Source: Luzula sylvatica
Taxonomy: Eukaryota; Streptophyta; Magnoliopsida; Poales; Juncaceae
Assembly (NCBI GenBank): GCA_946800325.1
Contig: OX326961.1
Coordinates: 50,122,293-50,186,292 of the forward strand
DNA: 64,000 bases
Direction of reading: 5' to 3'
This document shows, one piece after another, positions 12,925 to 24,752 of this stretch (positions are counted from its first letter, which is position 1; every line of letters begins with the position of its first letter). The translations under genes were made by a program, and so were the position numbers. The notes under the pieces are model-generated. The model ran no database searches and had not been told where the DNA came from. It saw nothing but the letters and a program-made list of their open reading frames with translations.

Positions 12925-13377
12925 GCCCAAAGGGTTTTGGACAAGATTGTCTCCAAAACTCTTTCACATTCACATGATATTTGATCCAACGACAAATAAT
13001 TTTGAGTATGAAATTTTACATCAAAACCGTTGTATTTTTTCAAATTACAATAAATCATTAATATCGTCAAAGTTTGCTAACTCAAGCGGTTAGCCACTTC
13101 CCAAACCTCAAAGATGTGATGGGTTCAGTACCCGGCGATACCAATTTCTTGAAATAGGTGAGGGACAAAAAGCCCACCCTATATAAATTGAAAAAATAAA
13201 ATCATTAATATCATTGAAAATCGTATTAAATTGTTCAATTTTTTTTATGAAAAAACAAATAATTCATATAATTTTATCTTATGTTATTCAAATATGATAA
13301 AAGATCAACTGAAATCACATCAAATTCATATAATTACGTAGTGTTTTGGACGAAATCTTGTCCAAAACTCTTTGGGC
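12925..13377. mobile_element. 453-bp TIR element enclosing a SINE-like module
   Basis: Inverted ends GCCCAAAGGGTTTTGGACAA (12925-12944) and TTGTCCAAAACTCTTTGGGC (13358-13377) match at all but one position. The interior is AT-rich and holds the tRNA-like module at 13069-13190. No clear target duplication was found, so the superfamily is unassigned. Confidence 0.6.
13069..13190 (+). mobile_element. tRNA-derived SINE-like module
   Basis: An A-box-like TGCTAACTCAAGCGGTTAGC is followed 30-40 bp later by a B-box-like GGGTTCAGTACCC, the pol III promoter spacing of tRNA-derived SINEs. The downstream AGCCCACCCTATATAAA body is SINE-like rather than tRNA, and the acceptor stem is not intact, so this is not a functional tRNA gene. 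Confidence 0.5.
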
Positions 13378-15675
13378 CAGATTCTACATTCGATCCCATA
13401 TTTCGCATGATCAAATAATTGGTCATGGGTTGATTTTTAGCATGTAATTATCAAGTACATGATATGGAGATAGGTAGAACATGTGTATCTTGTTTTGCGT
13501 TTGCAGATAGGTCGAATATATGCATCTTAATTTGGGTTTATTAGGAGTCACGAGATCAAATTAATACGAATAGACATCACTATTATTCATGAAGCAACAT
13601 TATACTTTTTTGGCATCGAGGCATTGATCTCGACTCTACAACCTATGGTCAGGTTCTAGTTATGACTAGGATAATATCCACGGTAAGCTATCAGTATGAT
13701 AATTATGATAATTATGTTTTTTTTACCTTAATACAATTTTTTTTAGATAATAATAACGATAATACATTAAAATAAACTATTTCTTATTATATTATTAGAA
13801 CTTAATCATGAATGTATTCTAACGTTTACTTCATGTTATGTTAGAACATAAATTATATTTTTGTCAAATAATAATGCACATATATTATTGGAGGGGGTAT
13901 GACGTATCACCTAATTTTATGAAAAATATAATAACAAAAAAAATTTCATTATTGTTTACAAAACTTTATACAATACAAAATATAAAAATAACAGGTCTTA
14001 CGACTTATGCGTTGATTACGCACAATTAAATTTGCCACTAATATTTTTTATTAATCGAAAAGACATTGAAAACTAATACACAATATCACATCTAACAGGA
14101 AAATTAATTAAACTAATTATACATAAATTTAATTAAACAAAAACATAATTAAAAGTTAATTAATGTTCTGTGGTATTTTTAAATATACAACTTCAGATAT
14201 AACAATAATATTTATATATTTAAGAAATTAAGTTTTGAAAATAGTTTATTAAGATTATTTAAACAAAAATAAAAACCTACTTAGTATAATAGTTTTATAA
14301 AAGATAATAATAATACTTATATTTAATTATTTAAATATTAAATATTCATTATGTATTTCATTTTCTTACATAATACGTTCACACTTTCCAATTAGAAAAT
14401 CTTTATATAGATGAACTTTACTAATATGAATGTGAGAATAAAGATAAAATTCAAACAAATATATATTTGATAAAATTAAAGATCTAAATTAAAGGCGTGT
14501 TTGCTAGGTCAGTTTTGTACACAAGCAATAATTAATGTATTTTTTAAAAATACGAATGGGAGAAAAAATAAGGTACATACTTTCAATAAAATTAGATGAA
14601 AATATTCCGTCTAGATCTGTTTGCTAGGTCAGTTTTGCATAGAAGCAAGATTAATACAATGTAATATTATGGTAGATGCATACTTCCGATAATATGGTAC
14701 ATATACCGAATGTTATTTAGATTAAACTATATTATGAAATTCTACAGTGTGAATTACGAAACGAAATTGTTGATCGGACATTAGTTGATAGTTTCAAAAA
14801 CAATTGTCAGAAGTAATAATTGTAGTATTTTATATATCTCAATATAGTAAGAAATTTTTTGTATTCGTAATTATAATTACAGGAAAAGACAATGTGAATT
14901 ACGAACCAGAATACCAACTATGTAATAAGGATTAATACAATATACTTAATCATAGACCATAACATTTCAATGAAATAGAATATAATAATATACTTTATAT
15001 TATATCTTGACTACACAAGTTTATCAAAATCCATATAAAACAACACATACAACAACATCAGATCATAAATAAAAAGTAAAATAACATGTACTATTATTTT
15101 CATCCATGTTAACCATAAGCACCAATGGTAAATCAAAATTTAATAAAAACATAGTTTATAACGATAACCGAAGTTAACAATAGTACAACAACACGTTGCA
15201 CTAGCCAAGGATCACGACCGAAATATAGAAGAAGAAACGATTCAATAGAACTTGAATTTTATTATAGAAGAAAGAGAGAGATTACAAAATATTTTCTGGT
15301 ATTGAAATGACACAAACTACATCCCTATTTATTGGCTACATCATGACTCTTGACTAGTGTGAACATGCCTCTTCATTAATGTACATGATTCATGAATATG
15401 ACTATTCACTAGTGTGAACATAACCTTTCACAAGTGTCCAGAACATTCATGAACATGACCTTTCACACACACGCGCATAATAAACATAATTAATATAAAA
15501 TACTACTTTATAAATTAACATAGTTAAGCCAAACATACAACAACATTAGGATCACCAATGATCAAAACTCAGTCATTACAACTCGAACGTCCAAATCATT
15601 TCTTTGCAGCGCGAGATGATTAATTATATCTCGGAGGATAACAAACATATCATTACCATAAGCACCGACCAAACA
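13378..15675. other. Intergenic DNA with one direct duplication and a possible LTR fragment
   Basis: The block TTTGCTAGGTCAGTTTTG, followed by an AAGCAA-type tail, occurs at about 14500 and again at about 14618, a direct repeat of about 120 bp. Around 15190-15480 a TTGAATTTTATTATAGAAG segment and repeated TAGTGTGAACAT words recall a decayed LTR, but no boundary was found. No genes were recognised. Confidence 0.4.
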
Positions 15676-15907
15676 AACTTTTTCTTAGTTCATTTCCAGG
15701 CAATATTTAATATGATTATAATTAATTCATAATTTCAAATTCAAAATTTGGATTGTGAAGCAAGTTTGTCGAGGAGTACATGGTAATGAGTTGGCCAAGC
15801 AAGATGTTCAGAACTTGGTTAAACTGCGACTCACTTACACCTGCTGGCTCTCGGAGATCATCTAGGTGGAATTTGTGCCGGTCATTCAATGTTCAGAACT
15901 TGGTTAA

Positions 15908-16319
15908 AAATCGGCCTACGGGACCACCTAGTCGCTATGCGCCGTCCAAACGTCTAGATCTACGCTATTTGTTTATGTCTAGGTGGAATACCGCCTAAGC
16001 CCGCCAAAATACCGAATAATTTCGCCTAAGCCCGCCTAAGTCCGACTAGGCCCAGCCTACTTAAATTTCTGTTTTTTTCCACTTCTATTTTTTGGATGTT
16101 ATGATTTCATGTTATGACTCGTTTGGATGTTGTCTTAAATAAAATCCATACACAATATTTTTAGTATAAAAAGTTGTAACACAAATTATAATATTTAAAC
16201 ATTAAAAAATATGACAAAAACTATGTAAAATTACAAATCCACCTAGAGCCGATTAATCCGTCTAGGCGCTAGACAGTGTCCGTCCGCCCGAATAACGTCT
16301 AGCGATTTCTGTAACATTG
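15908..16319. mobile_element. Small element with CTAGGCG subterminal repeats
   Basis: It interrupts a duplicated sequence (TCAGAACTTGGTTAAA | CTCACTTACACCTGC) of which an uninterrupted copy lies at 15807-15843. Ends AATCGGCCTACGGG and CGATTTCTGTAACATTG border zones rich in CTAGGC/GCCTAAG words. Terminal AACATTG matches the ends of the GCGG-type elements at 62.0 and 63.5 kb. The exact left border is uncertain. Confidence 0.45.
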
Positions 16320-16382
16320 CTCACTTACACCTGCAGGCTCTCGGAGATCATCCAGGTGGAATCTGTGTCGGTCAGGATAAAG

Positions 16383-16735
16383 CTTTGATCCTTAAACTAT
16401 TAAGCCATGATCTGGTCCTGCTCGATGTTCATCAGATGATATTCAGGTCCGGAAATGACGTTTAGGGTTTGGTCAAGGAGTACGAGGGTAAAGCCTTTAT
16501 CCTTAAACTTTTAAGCCATGATCTGGTCCTGCTCGATGTTCATCAGATGATATTCAGGTCTGGAAATGGCGTTTAGGGTTTGGTCAAGGAGTACGTGGTT
16601 GTGCTTTTATCCTCAAACTCTTGCCATGATTTGGTCCATCCCGATGTTCATCAAGTGGTATGTAGGGTCAGGAAATGACATTTTTAGGGTCAATTGGTCA
16701 ATTAGGAGTACATGGTAATGTGTTGGCCTTGTACA
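16383..16735 (+). repeat. Tandem repeat of about 117 bp, three copies
   Basis: GCCATGATCTGGTCCTGCTC and TTTAGGGTTTGGTCAAGGAG recur in order three times (near 16405, 16512 and 16624), the last copy more diverged. One diverged copy exists in the inverted arm at about 22220-22440. Confidence 0.7.
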
Positions 16736-17293
16736 TTAGTTGGTGTAATGATGTTAATCACTCGGCGTAGTATTAGTATATAATGTAATGAAATTCCTTA
16801 TTAAGAAGTATATAACACTATGTGTTTATGTAATGAAGTAATGAAATTCAGTATTATTGATATTATATTTCTATTTAATTAATATGTTTCAAGAAGAAAA
16901 TATGATGTAATATTGAAATATATGACACTTTACATTGTGTCAAACTATAAAGCACTATTTGAATTTAATTACTCAGTATTAATTTTAATGATTGTAATAA
17001 AATTCCGTATTGATATATAATATAATTTTTTTTTAATCACTGGCGTAGTATTAATATTTAATATAATGAAATTCCTTATTATTTTCATAAAACTTTTATG
17101 TTCTATAGATCCATCATTGTGTGTAATTTGTAGATATTTATCAAACTGATTGCACTATAATATTATAGTGTAATTTGTTTTTCTTGATTTAGTGTACTCA
17201 TGATTTAGTGTGAATAAACCAACATTTTTGTGTATCCATGATGGAATGTAGAAAATATATTCGTTTTCTGGAAAGCACATGCCTTTTTCATAA

Positions 17294-18237
17294 CTAGCTC
17301 TACTCCCGCGCTATTGCGCGGGTTCAATTTAGTTGACGGCATCATCATATTTTTTTTGTGTTTTGTGATCGATTTTTTTTTGATGATGTTTGGAGGATTA
17401 AATAGGAACAATTAAGGTAGTGGCCAAATATTTGCAGTATATTAATACAAAGCCTCATAATATTTTCTATACACAAATTTGTAGTCAAATAATAGACATC
17501 AAGTTGTGGAATCCATCATTAATAAACATGCTACCCATTCAGAATAAAAATAAAAAAATAAGAAAACATTACATATATGAAAAAATAAATTTCAGGTGCA
17601 AATTTGTAAATGAACAGAAAAACATGGACGTCATGAATTGAAGGGTAAAATAGTAAATATGAAAAGGACCAAAATGTAAATTAAATTTTTTACAAAGAGG
17701 CCCCTGTACCAAAATGTAATTTTTTAAACTTGAAGGACCAAAATTTGAAAAAAAATGACCAAAATGTGAATAAAAAAAGGACCAAAACGTATTTTTTTAA
17801 GAAGACGAAAAGACTAAAAAGGACCAAAATATAAATAAAAAGGACTATAATGTAAATTAAAAAATGTGAAAAAGGACCGACATGTAAATAAAAGAGGATC
17901 AAGATGTAAATATGAAGGACCAAAATGTAAGTTTTTAAACTTAAAAGGGCCCAAATATAAATAAAAAGGACCAAAATATAGTTTTTTTCAAATAAAAAGG
18001 ACCAAAATATAATTAAAAAGGATCAAAATGTAAAGTAAATTTTTTACAAAGAGGCCCCTGGACCAAAATGTATTTTTTTTAACTTGAAGGACCCAAATGT
18101 CAAAAAAAGGACCAAAATGTGAATAAAAAAGGACCAAAATGTTAATTAAAAAAAAAAATTTACAAAGAGGCTCTGGTGACGTGGCTCAACCAGGAGGCAG
18201 GAAAAGTGATAACTTTAGTATTTTGCTAAGATAAGAT
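17294..18237 (-). mobile_element. Helitron, minus strand, with the same array
   Basis: On the minus strand the 3' end is hairpin CCCGCGCAATAGCGCGGG, then AGTAGAG, CTAG and T (17311 down to 17293). The 5' end is TCTTATCTTAGC at 18237-18226, preceded by A. The 944-bp element has the family motif GCCACGTCACCAG near its 5' end and GGACCAAAATGTAAA units (complement of the array at 3.7-4.5 kb) from about 17662 to 18170. It is non-autonomous. Confidence 0.75.
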
Positions 18238-19442
18238 ATAAATAAAAAAGGACCGAAATGTAAATAAATTTTTTTTTAACAAAGAGGCCCCTGGACCAAA
18301 ATATAAATTTTAAAACCTCGAAGGACCAAAATGGAAATATAAAGGATCAAAATGTAAATATAAAAGGACAAAAATGTAATTTTAAATGCAATTTTTTAAT
18401 TAAAAAGGATCAAAATGGGAAAAAATGACCGAAATGTAAATAAAATTCCTTTTTTTACAAAGAGGCCGCTGGACCGAAATGTAAATTTTAAAACATTGAA
18501 GGACCAAAATGCAAATAAAAAGGACCAAAATGTGATAAAAAAGGACCAAAATATAATTTGTTTTAAAAAACAGGACCAATTTGAGTCCCCTGGATCAAAA
18601 TGTAAATATTAAAACTGCGAAGGACCGAAATGCAAATATAAAGGACCAAAATATAATTTTTTTTTAAAAGGACCAATTTGTAAATAAAAAAGGACCAAAA
18701 TGTGAAATTTTTTTTTTTTTTTACAAATAGGCCCCTGGTGCATTGAAGGACCAAAATGCAAAATATAAAGGACCAAAATGCAAATATAAAGGACCTATTA
18801 AAACTTCGAAGGACCAAAATGCAAATATAAAGGACCAAAATGTAATTTTTTTTTAAAAGAGGACCAATTTGTAAATAAAAAAGGACCAAAATGTGAATTT
18901 TTTTTTTTTTTACAAATAGGCCCCTGGTGCATTGAAGGACCAAAATGCAAAATATAAAGGACCAAAATGCAAATATAAAGGACCAAAATTTAAAAAAAAG
19001 GACCAAAATGTAATTTTTTTTTAAATAAGGACCAATTTGTAAATAAAAAAGGACCAAAATATGAAAATATTTTTTTTACAAATAGGCCCCTGGTGACGTG
19101 GTAGCCGGAAATGCAAGCATTGAAGGACCAAAATGCAAATATAAAGGACCAAAATGTGATAAAAAAGGACCAAAATATAATTTTTTTTAAAAAAAGGACC
19201 AATTTGAGGCCCCTGGACCAAAATGTGAATATTAAAACTTCGAAGGACCGAAATGCAAATACAAAGGACCAAAATGTAAAAAAAAAGGACCAAAATGTAA
19301 GTTTGTTTTTTAAAAAAGGACCAATTTGTAAATTAAAAAGGACCAAAATGTAAAAAAAAATATTTTGTTTTACAATTAGGCCCCTGATGATGTGGCAGCC
19401 GGAAATGCAAGCATTTCTGGCTGCATTAGTACGTTGCCTAGA
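18238..19442 (-). mobile_element. 5' part of a second minus-strand Helitron, array-filled
   Basis: The minus-strand 5' end TCTAGGCAACGTACTAATGC starts at 19442 after an A. Inward lies CCACATCATCAGGGGCC, the family motif, then about 1.1 kb of GGACCAAAATGYAAA units. A GGCCCCTGGTGCATTGAAGG block repeats at about 18729 and 18920, and a related GGCCCCTGGTGACGTGG block lies at 19085. No separate 3' end is visible: either the left Helitron inserted into and truncated it, or both share the terminus at 17294. Confidence 0.65.
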
Positions 19443-19921
19443 TTTGTACTAAACACGCGATTTTTTTTTTCTTTTCGAAATTTCACCTAAACATTAAAGA
19501 TCCGACCCGTCAGTTCACTCACCTACCCGTCTATTCTATCAATAAAAATCCACTCAAACTCAAAGTTCACTCACAGTGTACTTCATTTTTTTTGTTATGT
19601 ACATTCAATTTAGTTTTATTTCTAATTAACACTTTCAATTATAACATACTACAATTAACATGAATAACATGGGTATTTATGTCAGAATAGGAGCCCCTCA
19701 ATAAATATACACCTCAATAAGAACTTAATTGGCATTTGGCAAACTTACAATACTTTGAAATAGATTGACAAAAAAATTAGCCTATATGTCAGAATAGGAG
19801 ACCCAGGAAGAGCGATGATATTGATAAGATTGAACATTTGACTATGACAACACATATTTACTATGACGAAAGGCCTACTTTGAAATTAATGAAACTCATA
19901 CTAATGTATAGTTTGGGATAT

Positions 19922-19924
<3 letters not shown>
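19443..19924. other. Intergenic spacer
   Basis: No gene or boundary was recognised. The phrase TATGTCAGAATAGGAG occurs twice (about 19677 and 19784). Confidence 0.4.

Positions 19925-19972
<48 letters not shown>
19925..19972. repeat. (TA)n microsatellite
   Basis: Uninterrupted TA run of about 48 bp. Confidence 0.95.
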
Positions 19973-19974
<2 letters not shown>

Positions 19975-20049
19975 TATGAAGATTTTGTGTATAAATAAAA
20001 ATATTGTATATTTGATAAGAAAAATAGAGCTTCATTAAATATATATTTA

Positions 20050-20101
20050 TCAATGTTTTAAATATCGGCTCTGTAGCGGCCGTAGCGGTGCTATAGCGTG
20101 A
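20050..20101. mobile_element. One end of a GCGG-type small element
   Basis: TCAATGTTTTAAATATCGGC followed by GTAGCGGCCGTAGCGG matches the terminus of the elements at 61997-62857 and 63527-63682. The opposite end was not found, so this is a truncated copy. Confidence 0.45.
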
Positions 20102-20107
20102 TTACAA

Positions 20108-20298
20108 AGGTTTTGCACAAATAATAATAATATTAACATAATAACAACAACAATAACAACAACAACAACAACAATAATAATAATTAATAATAATAATGAT
20201 TATTATTATAATTATAATTATAATAATAATAAAGATACAATAGTAATAATAACAATAAAATAATGATAGTAATAATAATTGTAATAGTACAAATAATA

Positions 20299-20360
<62 letters not shown>

Positions 20361-20441
20361 TGTAAGAATATGATAATAACAACAACAACTATTGTTAGTA
20401 TTATTATAATAATAACATCAACAATAATAATAATAACAGTA

Positions 20442-20489
<48 letters not shown>

Positions 20490-20636
20490 TTTATTATAGC
20501 AATAACAATAATAATAATAATAATACTATTACTAATAATAGTCAAAGTAATAATAACAATAGTAATAATAACAATAAAGTAATGATATAGTAAAATAATA
20601 GTAATAGTTAAATAATAATAATAAAAATAATAAAAA
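20108..20636. repeat. Compound AAT/AAC/ATT trinucleotide repeat
   Basis: About 530 bp of interrupted trinucleotide runs. The 194-codon open frame here (poly-Ile/Leu/Tyr) is an artefact of the repeat. Confidence 0.9.
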
Positions 20637-20717
20637 TGATCAAAATGCCCTTTCAAAACCCTACATTGATCAAAATGTCCTTTCAAAACTCTAAAACGCC
20701 ATTTTCAAACCATAAAT

Positions 20718-21713
20718 TGAAGGAAATCGGTCCGATCCAGGACCCGCGCAGCGGATACGAAGGCCCGGTCCGGTTCCTTTGTCCCGAGATCACGCCTCGA
20801 CTTCGAGGGTACGATGCATAGAATGATAAACGATTACCGGTGTGAAATTGATCACACACGAAGGGTTGATCACTCACGTTCTTCTCTTCTACGGTGTCAT
20901 GTTGGTGACTAGCCCGTGCGTCCCATACCACACGTCTCCCACCGTCTTGACACGTCTCCGGTTGTCTTCGTGTGTCCCATGCCCGCATGCTTCCACTGCC
21001 TTTTGCTCCTTTACTTCTCCGATTTGATCACAAACGAAGAGTCACAAAGTGTGAACTCCTCTACCAGTATCCACCGTGAGTCGTAGCACCTCGGTCGCGG
21101 ATGCACCTGCCTAGACGATGCACCGGCGAACTTACTTGATTCGATTATTTGATTCTCTAATCGAGAAAACTCATTTTCTCGTTTCTCTCTTTCTTCGCAC
21201 TTTCTTCACTCATGAAATAAAAATCTCCAACAGATTTTGTCTCAATTAGTCTAATCTGAATTAGATTTATGATTAACATATTAGAGGAGAGAGAAACATC
21301 ATATATATACTATATAGGATAAGGATGGGCCAAAAGATTTGTATAACTATTATACACCTTTTCAAAAATAAAATTTCATGCACCCTTTCAGTATTCTGTT
21401 GAAACTAAATTGCTAAATCGTTCCAACCGACTCCAAACCTGCACGAAAATTGTAGATAAACTTATTCTCTTTCCAACCCGATTTGGCCCAACCCAAATGG
21501 AGTTCGTATGCGAAAGCTATGATGGTTTTACTAAAACTGTTTAAACTGATTTTTCTGGTTTTCTTAATAAAACCGTTTCTTATCAATTTTACTATGTATG
21601 TCCAATATACATATGTGCATATAGTATACACATTATTTATGCGCACGAACGTGTGCGTTCATTTGTCCTGATACGTATCATTTTACCGTTGATCCAAAAC
21701 TATATTTCCTTCA
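20718..21713 (-). mobile_element. Solo LTR K (Ty1/copia), 996 bp
   Basis: TGAAGGAAATCGG ... TATATTTCCTTCA has TG/CA ends and is flanked by TAAAT on both sides (20713-20717 and 21714-21718). It shares CCCGCGCAGCGGATA, TGAAATTGATCAC and the TTTCCTTCA end with LTR F and the LTRs of element A, so it is the same copia group on the minus strand. No internal region is attached, so it is a solo LTR left by LTR-LTR recombination. The duplicated host site resembles TTTCAAACCATAAATG. Confidence 0.9.
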
Positions 21714-21749
21714 TAAATGTCCTTAAAAAAGATGACTAAAACTGAAAAT

Positions 21750-22794
21750 ATCAAAAATTACTCTCTGACTAAATGTCTACAATTGACCTTTCGTTACTTC
21801 TAAAAACGGAATTTCATTACATCGTTACTTCAAAAAATGTTACATCATCATCAATACTTTTGACACATAAGTGTTATGTATTTCATATAATAAGGAATTT
21901 CATTACATCAAATATGAATACTATGCCCAATCATTAAAAAAATATCATATATCAATAATGAATTTCATGACATCATTAAAATTAATACTAAATTAATTAA
22001 ATTGAAAGTGTTAATAGTTTGACACAATGTAAGGTGTTATATATATTTCAGTTTTTACATCAAATTTACTTCTAACATATATTAATTAAATTGAAATAAT
22101 ATATCAATAATACTGAATTTCATTACATCATTACATCAACACAGTGTTATATATTTCATAATAAGTAATTTCATTACATTAAATACTAATACTATGCCTA
22201 GTGATTAACATCATTACACGCATTACCATGTACTCTTTGACCAAACCCTAAAAACTATTTTCCCGACCGTAAATACCACGTGATGGAATACGAGCAGCTC
22301 GACCACATGATGGCGAGTATGAGTAGGTACTACGACGTTCTCTATGAATTTTGAGCTTCACCAGATAATGGTTGAGTCCCAGTTCAACCAGGTGTGGTCA
22401 ACCGCGAACTAACCAGATCATGGAAGAAGTACAAGATCATCTCATTACCATGTACTCCTCGACTAACTTACAAACCCCTCAAAGAAGGGAACAACGTGTA
22501 GATACATATTATTATCAATCTGGAATAACCTTAAAAATAAAAAATAATATATCAATAAATGAAACATTATACATTAAAATAATAAAATAAAACTGAAATA
22601 TTACCTTCATAATATAAATTAAAGATGAATAATAAAGAAATTAATAATCAAAACTTCCTTCACAAAGGAAACCTTCTTTTACAATCCATATGTTGCTAGA
22701 ATAATTTAAATTCTTCCCAATCCAAATTTTAAATTTTAAAATATATATTATAATCATACTCAATATTACCTCGGAATGAACTAAGAAAAAGTTT
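21750..22794 (-). repeat. Right arm of the long inverted repeat
   Basis: Read on the minus strand from 22794 it gives ACTTTTTCTTAGTTCATT, then AAAATTTGGATTGGGAAG, the GGGTTTGGTCAAAGAGTAC phrase and several ATGTAATGAAATT blocks. The order is the same as in 15676-17100. Homology fades near 21750. No transposase is encoded in or between the arms. Confidence 0.65.
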
Positions 22795-22997
22795 TCTTCC
22801 TTCATATCTCCTCAATATTTTATGAAGCATCCCCATAACATAATGGATTGTAGAATGAGAAAGTACATTGAGGGTGTATTTATATAGTAAAAAATATTAT
22901 ACGAATGGCTATTGAGGGGAATTGTAGGGTTTGAAAATGGTATTTAGAGTTATGAAAGGGCATTTTAGTAATTTTAGGGCTTGAAAAGGGCATTTTA

Positions 22998-23211
22998 ACC
23001 TTATCAAGAACGAAGAAGAGCCTAAGAGAAGGTCAGTGGGAGCCACATTGTATTTCTTGTGTTATATGTGGATGACATATTAATCATAAAAAATGACATT
23101 TCGATGCTTACGGAAGTCAAGAAGTACTTGAATAGTCGTTTCACTATGAAAGACTTAGGCGATGCCGCCTATTTATTAGGCGTGGAGATCTATATTGATA
23201 AATCTAAGAAG
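22998..23211 (+). pseudogene. Copia reverse transcriptase fragment
   Basis: A plus-strand fragment contains the RT active-site motif YVDD (LCYVDD region near 23068-23080 by comparison with element A) followed by TMKDLG and AAYLLGVEIY. The part left of about 23040 is in a shifted frame. It aligns with RT residues about 186-257 of element A. The fragment ends abruptly at 23211, where LTR I begins. Confidence 0.8.
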
Positions 23212-23990
23212 TGAAGGAAATATATTTTTGGATCGACGGTAAACGTGTACGTATAAGGATATATGAACATGAGTGTGGATGGATTTAAGTAAATGCGTAA
23301 TAAGATTATGCAAAGTTAAGTTCCAGGGAGTGGTTCGTTCCAACGAACCTTAGGGTCCGTTCGAACGGACTACTATGAATGTGATTTTGAATTAACACAT
23401 AAATTAGACAAAGAGTGGTTCGTTCGAATGAACCATATGGTCCTTTCAAATGAACCACATCGATTATAAAAGTGTTTTATACAGACTCATTCCAGAGAGT
23501 GGTTCGTTCGAACAGACGGCCCAGTTCGTTCGAACGAACATACTGCTGAATGTGTATATTGGATATGCACAACCTTTGACCCAATCCTTATCCTATTTAA
23601 GTATAAATAGGATGTTTATCTTTCCTCTAACTATGAAATCAGTCCAGATTCATTCTAACGAGTGTGTCCAATAGTTGGAACAAGCGAAAGAGAGAATAAG
23701 AGAAAGAGGAGAAAAGGGGTTTTCTCCATTGGAGCATACCGAATCGCCTAGGAAGATACGTGGGGTAACCGATAGACCACAACTCACGGTGGTTATGAGT
23801 AGAGGAATCACAATTGTGATTCTCGATTGTGTTCAAAATGAGAACGAAGTTATTGACGGTGTTGACTCGTGTGGGCGTGGGACGCACGAGGGGTAACCGG
23901 AGTCATGTTTGACGGTACAGAGATGGGTCGGCGTGGGACGCACGAGAAGTAACTGGAGCGATAATTTTCATGAGGTACAGGTTGTATATT
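23212..23990 (+). mobile_element. LTR-like segment I (copia), right end unresolved
   Basis: It starts TGAAGGAAATATATTTTTGG, matching the start of solo LTR E (40952). It contains palindromes of the GGTTCGTTCGAACGAAC and GTCCGTTCGAACGGAC type (about 23330-23540), then a TATA box (TATAAATAG, about 23601), then GTGGGCGTGGGACGCACGAG shared with E and F. The expected CA end and target duplication were not found. The left neighbour is a plus-strand RT while the right neighbour is a minus-strand copia, so the segment may be a recombination junction. Confidence 0.55.
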
Positions 23991-24089
23991 CTTACCATAT
24001 TCGTACGCCGAATCAATGAAGGGACCTCATGGGCGGGAAAGGCGACGGGTCCCTCATTCCGTTGCGAGGGATGCGTGCCTCGATTCCAT

Positions 24090-24206
24090 TCACCACCACC
24101 CGTTCCCAAACACAGTTGTGTACCCCTCACTATCCACCTGTCCAACGGATATCAAGTCCTTTGTTAAACCGGGAATATACCGAAATCTCCGTAAAGTCCA
24201 TCTAAA
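24090..24206 (-). pseudogene. Element D: continuation of broken copia protease region
   Basis: Read on the minus strand, this encodes RYIPGLTKDLISVGQ, the conserved segment just after the copia protease. Across the CTAAA duplication it joins in frame to the D fragment at 40513-40951. This proves that everything in 24207-40512 was inserted into D. A stop follows near 24107 and the frame then decays. Confidence 0.8.
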
Positions 24207-24752
24207 TGTTTGATACCGGCGTCGCTACCGAGACCCGCGCAGCGGAATGAAGGACCCGGTTCGACCCGATCCCGAGGACCACATCGCCGACCCGATGGTA
24301 CAAATCCTTATCTACATGCAAATACCTATATATAACTGTTATATATAGAGAAATCATACATCGTGAAATTGATCACGGAGACGGGTTGATCACGTAGTTG
24401 TTGTCCTTGCTTCGATCCCGGTAACACACATGTCCCACGTCCGCACGATTCGACAACTTGCTCGATGCTCCAATTTGTCGAATACAACCGAATTGCTTTC
24501 TGGTTTGTCCTTCGATCTTCCTCGAACTAGCTCTCGTTTGATCACAACGAAAGGTTTCAGCTGAAACTTCTCTACTCGTATCCACCGCGAGATTTCGTCT
24601 CTCAGTTATGCACGATTCTCCTAAAATCGCCGTAAACTTGCTCAAGATCCAATATCTCTAATGGTGTTTAGATCTCTCTTTGGCTAGTCTCGCAAGTCTA
24701 AACTTTTTGTAGAATGAATCAGAGAGAGAAGAAGATGAACCCATGATCTTAT

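Larger units (their letters stand above)
15676..17100 (+). repeat. Left arm of a long dispersed inverted repeat
   Basis: Starting at ACTTTTTCTTAGTTCATT, this arm matches in inverted orientation to the right arm (about 21750-22794). The match covers the AATTTGGATTG segment, the TAGGGTTTGGTCAA segment, the AATCACTCGGCGTAGTATTA segment and several ATGTAATGAAATTCC blocks. The left arm additionally carries a tandem triplication and a small inserted element (15908-16319). The arms are diverged and have indels. Confidence 0.65.

Noticed and set aside
18563..19346. Overlapping open frames of 80-164 codons rich in Phe, Trp, Leu and Val
   Set aside because: They are translations of the GGACCAAAATGTAAA array inside a Helitron, open in several frames on both strands, with no domain or start context.
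20102..20686. 194-codon frame of poly-Ile/Leu/Tyr/Cys
   Set aside because: Trinucleotide microsatellite translation.
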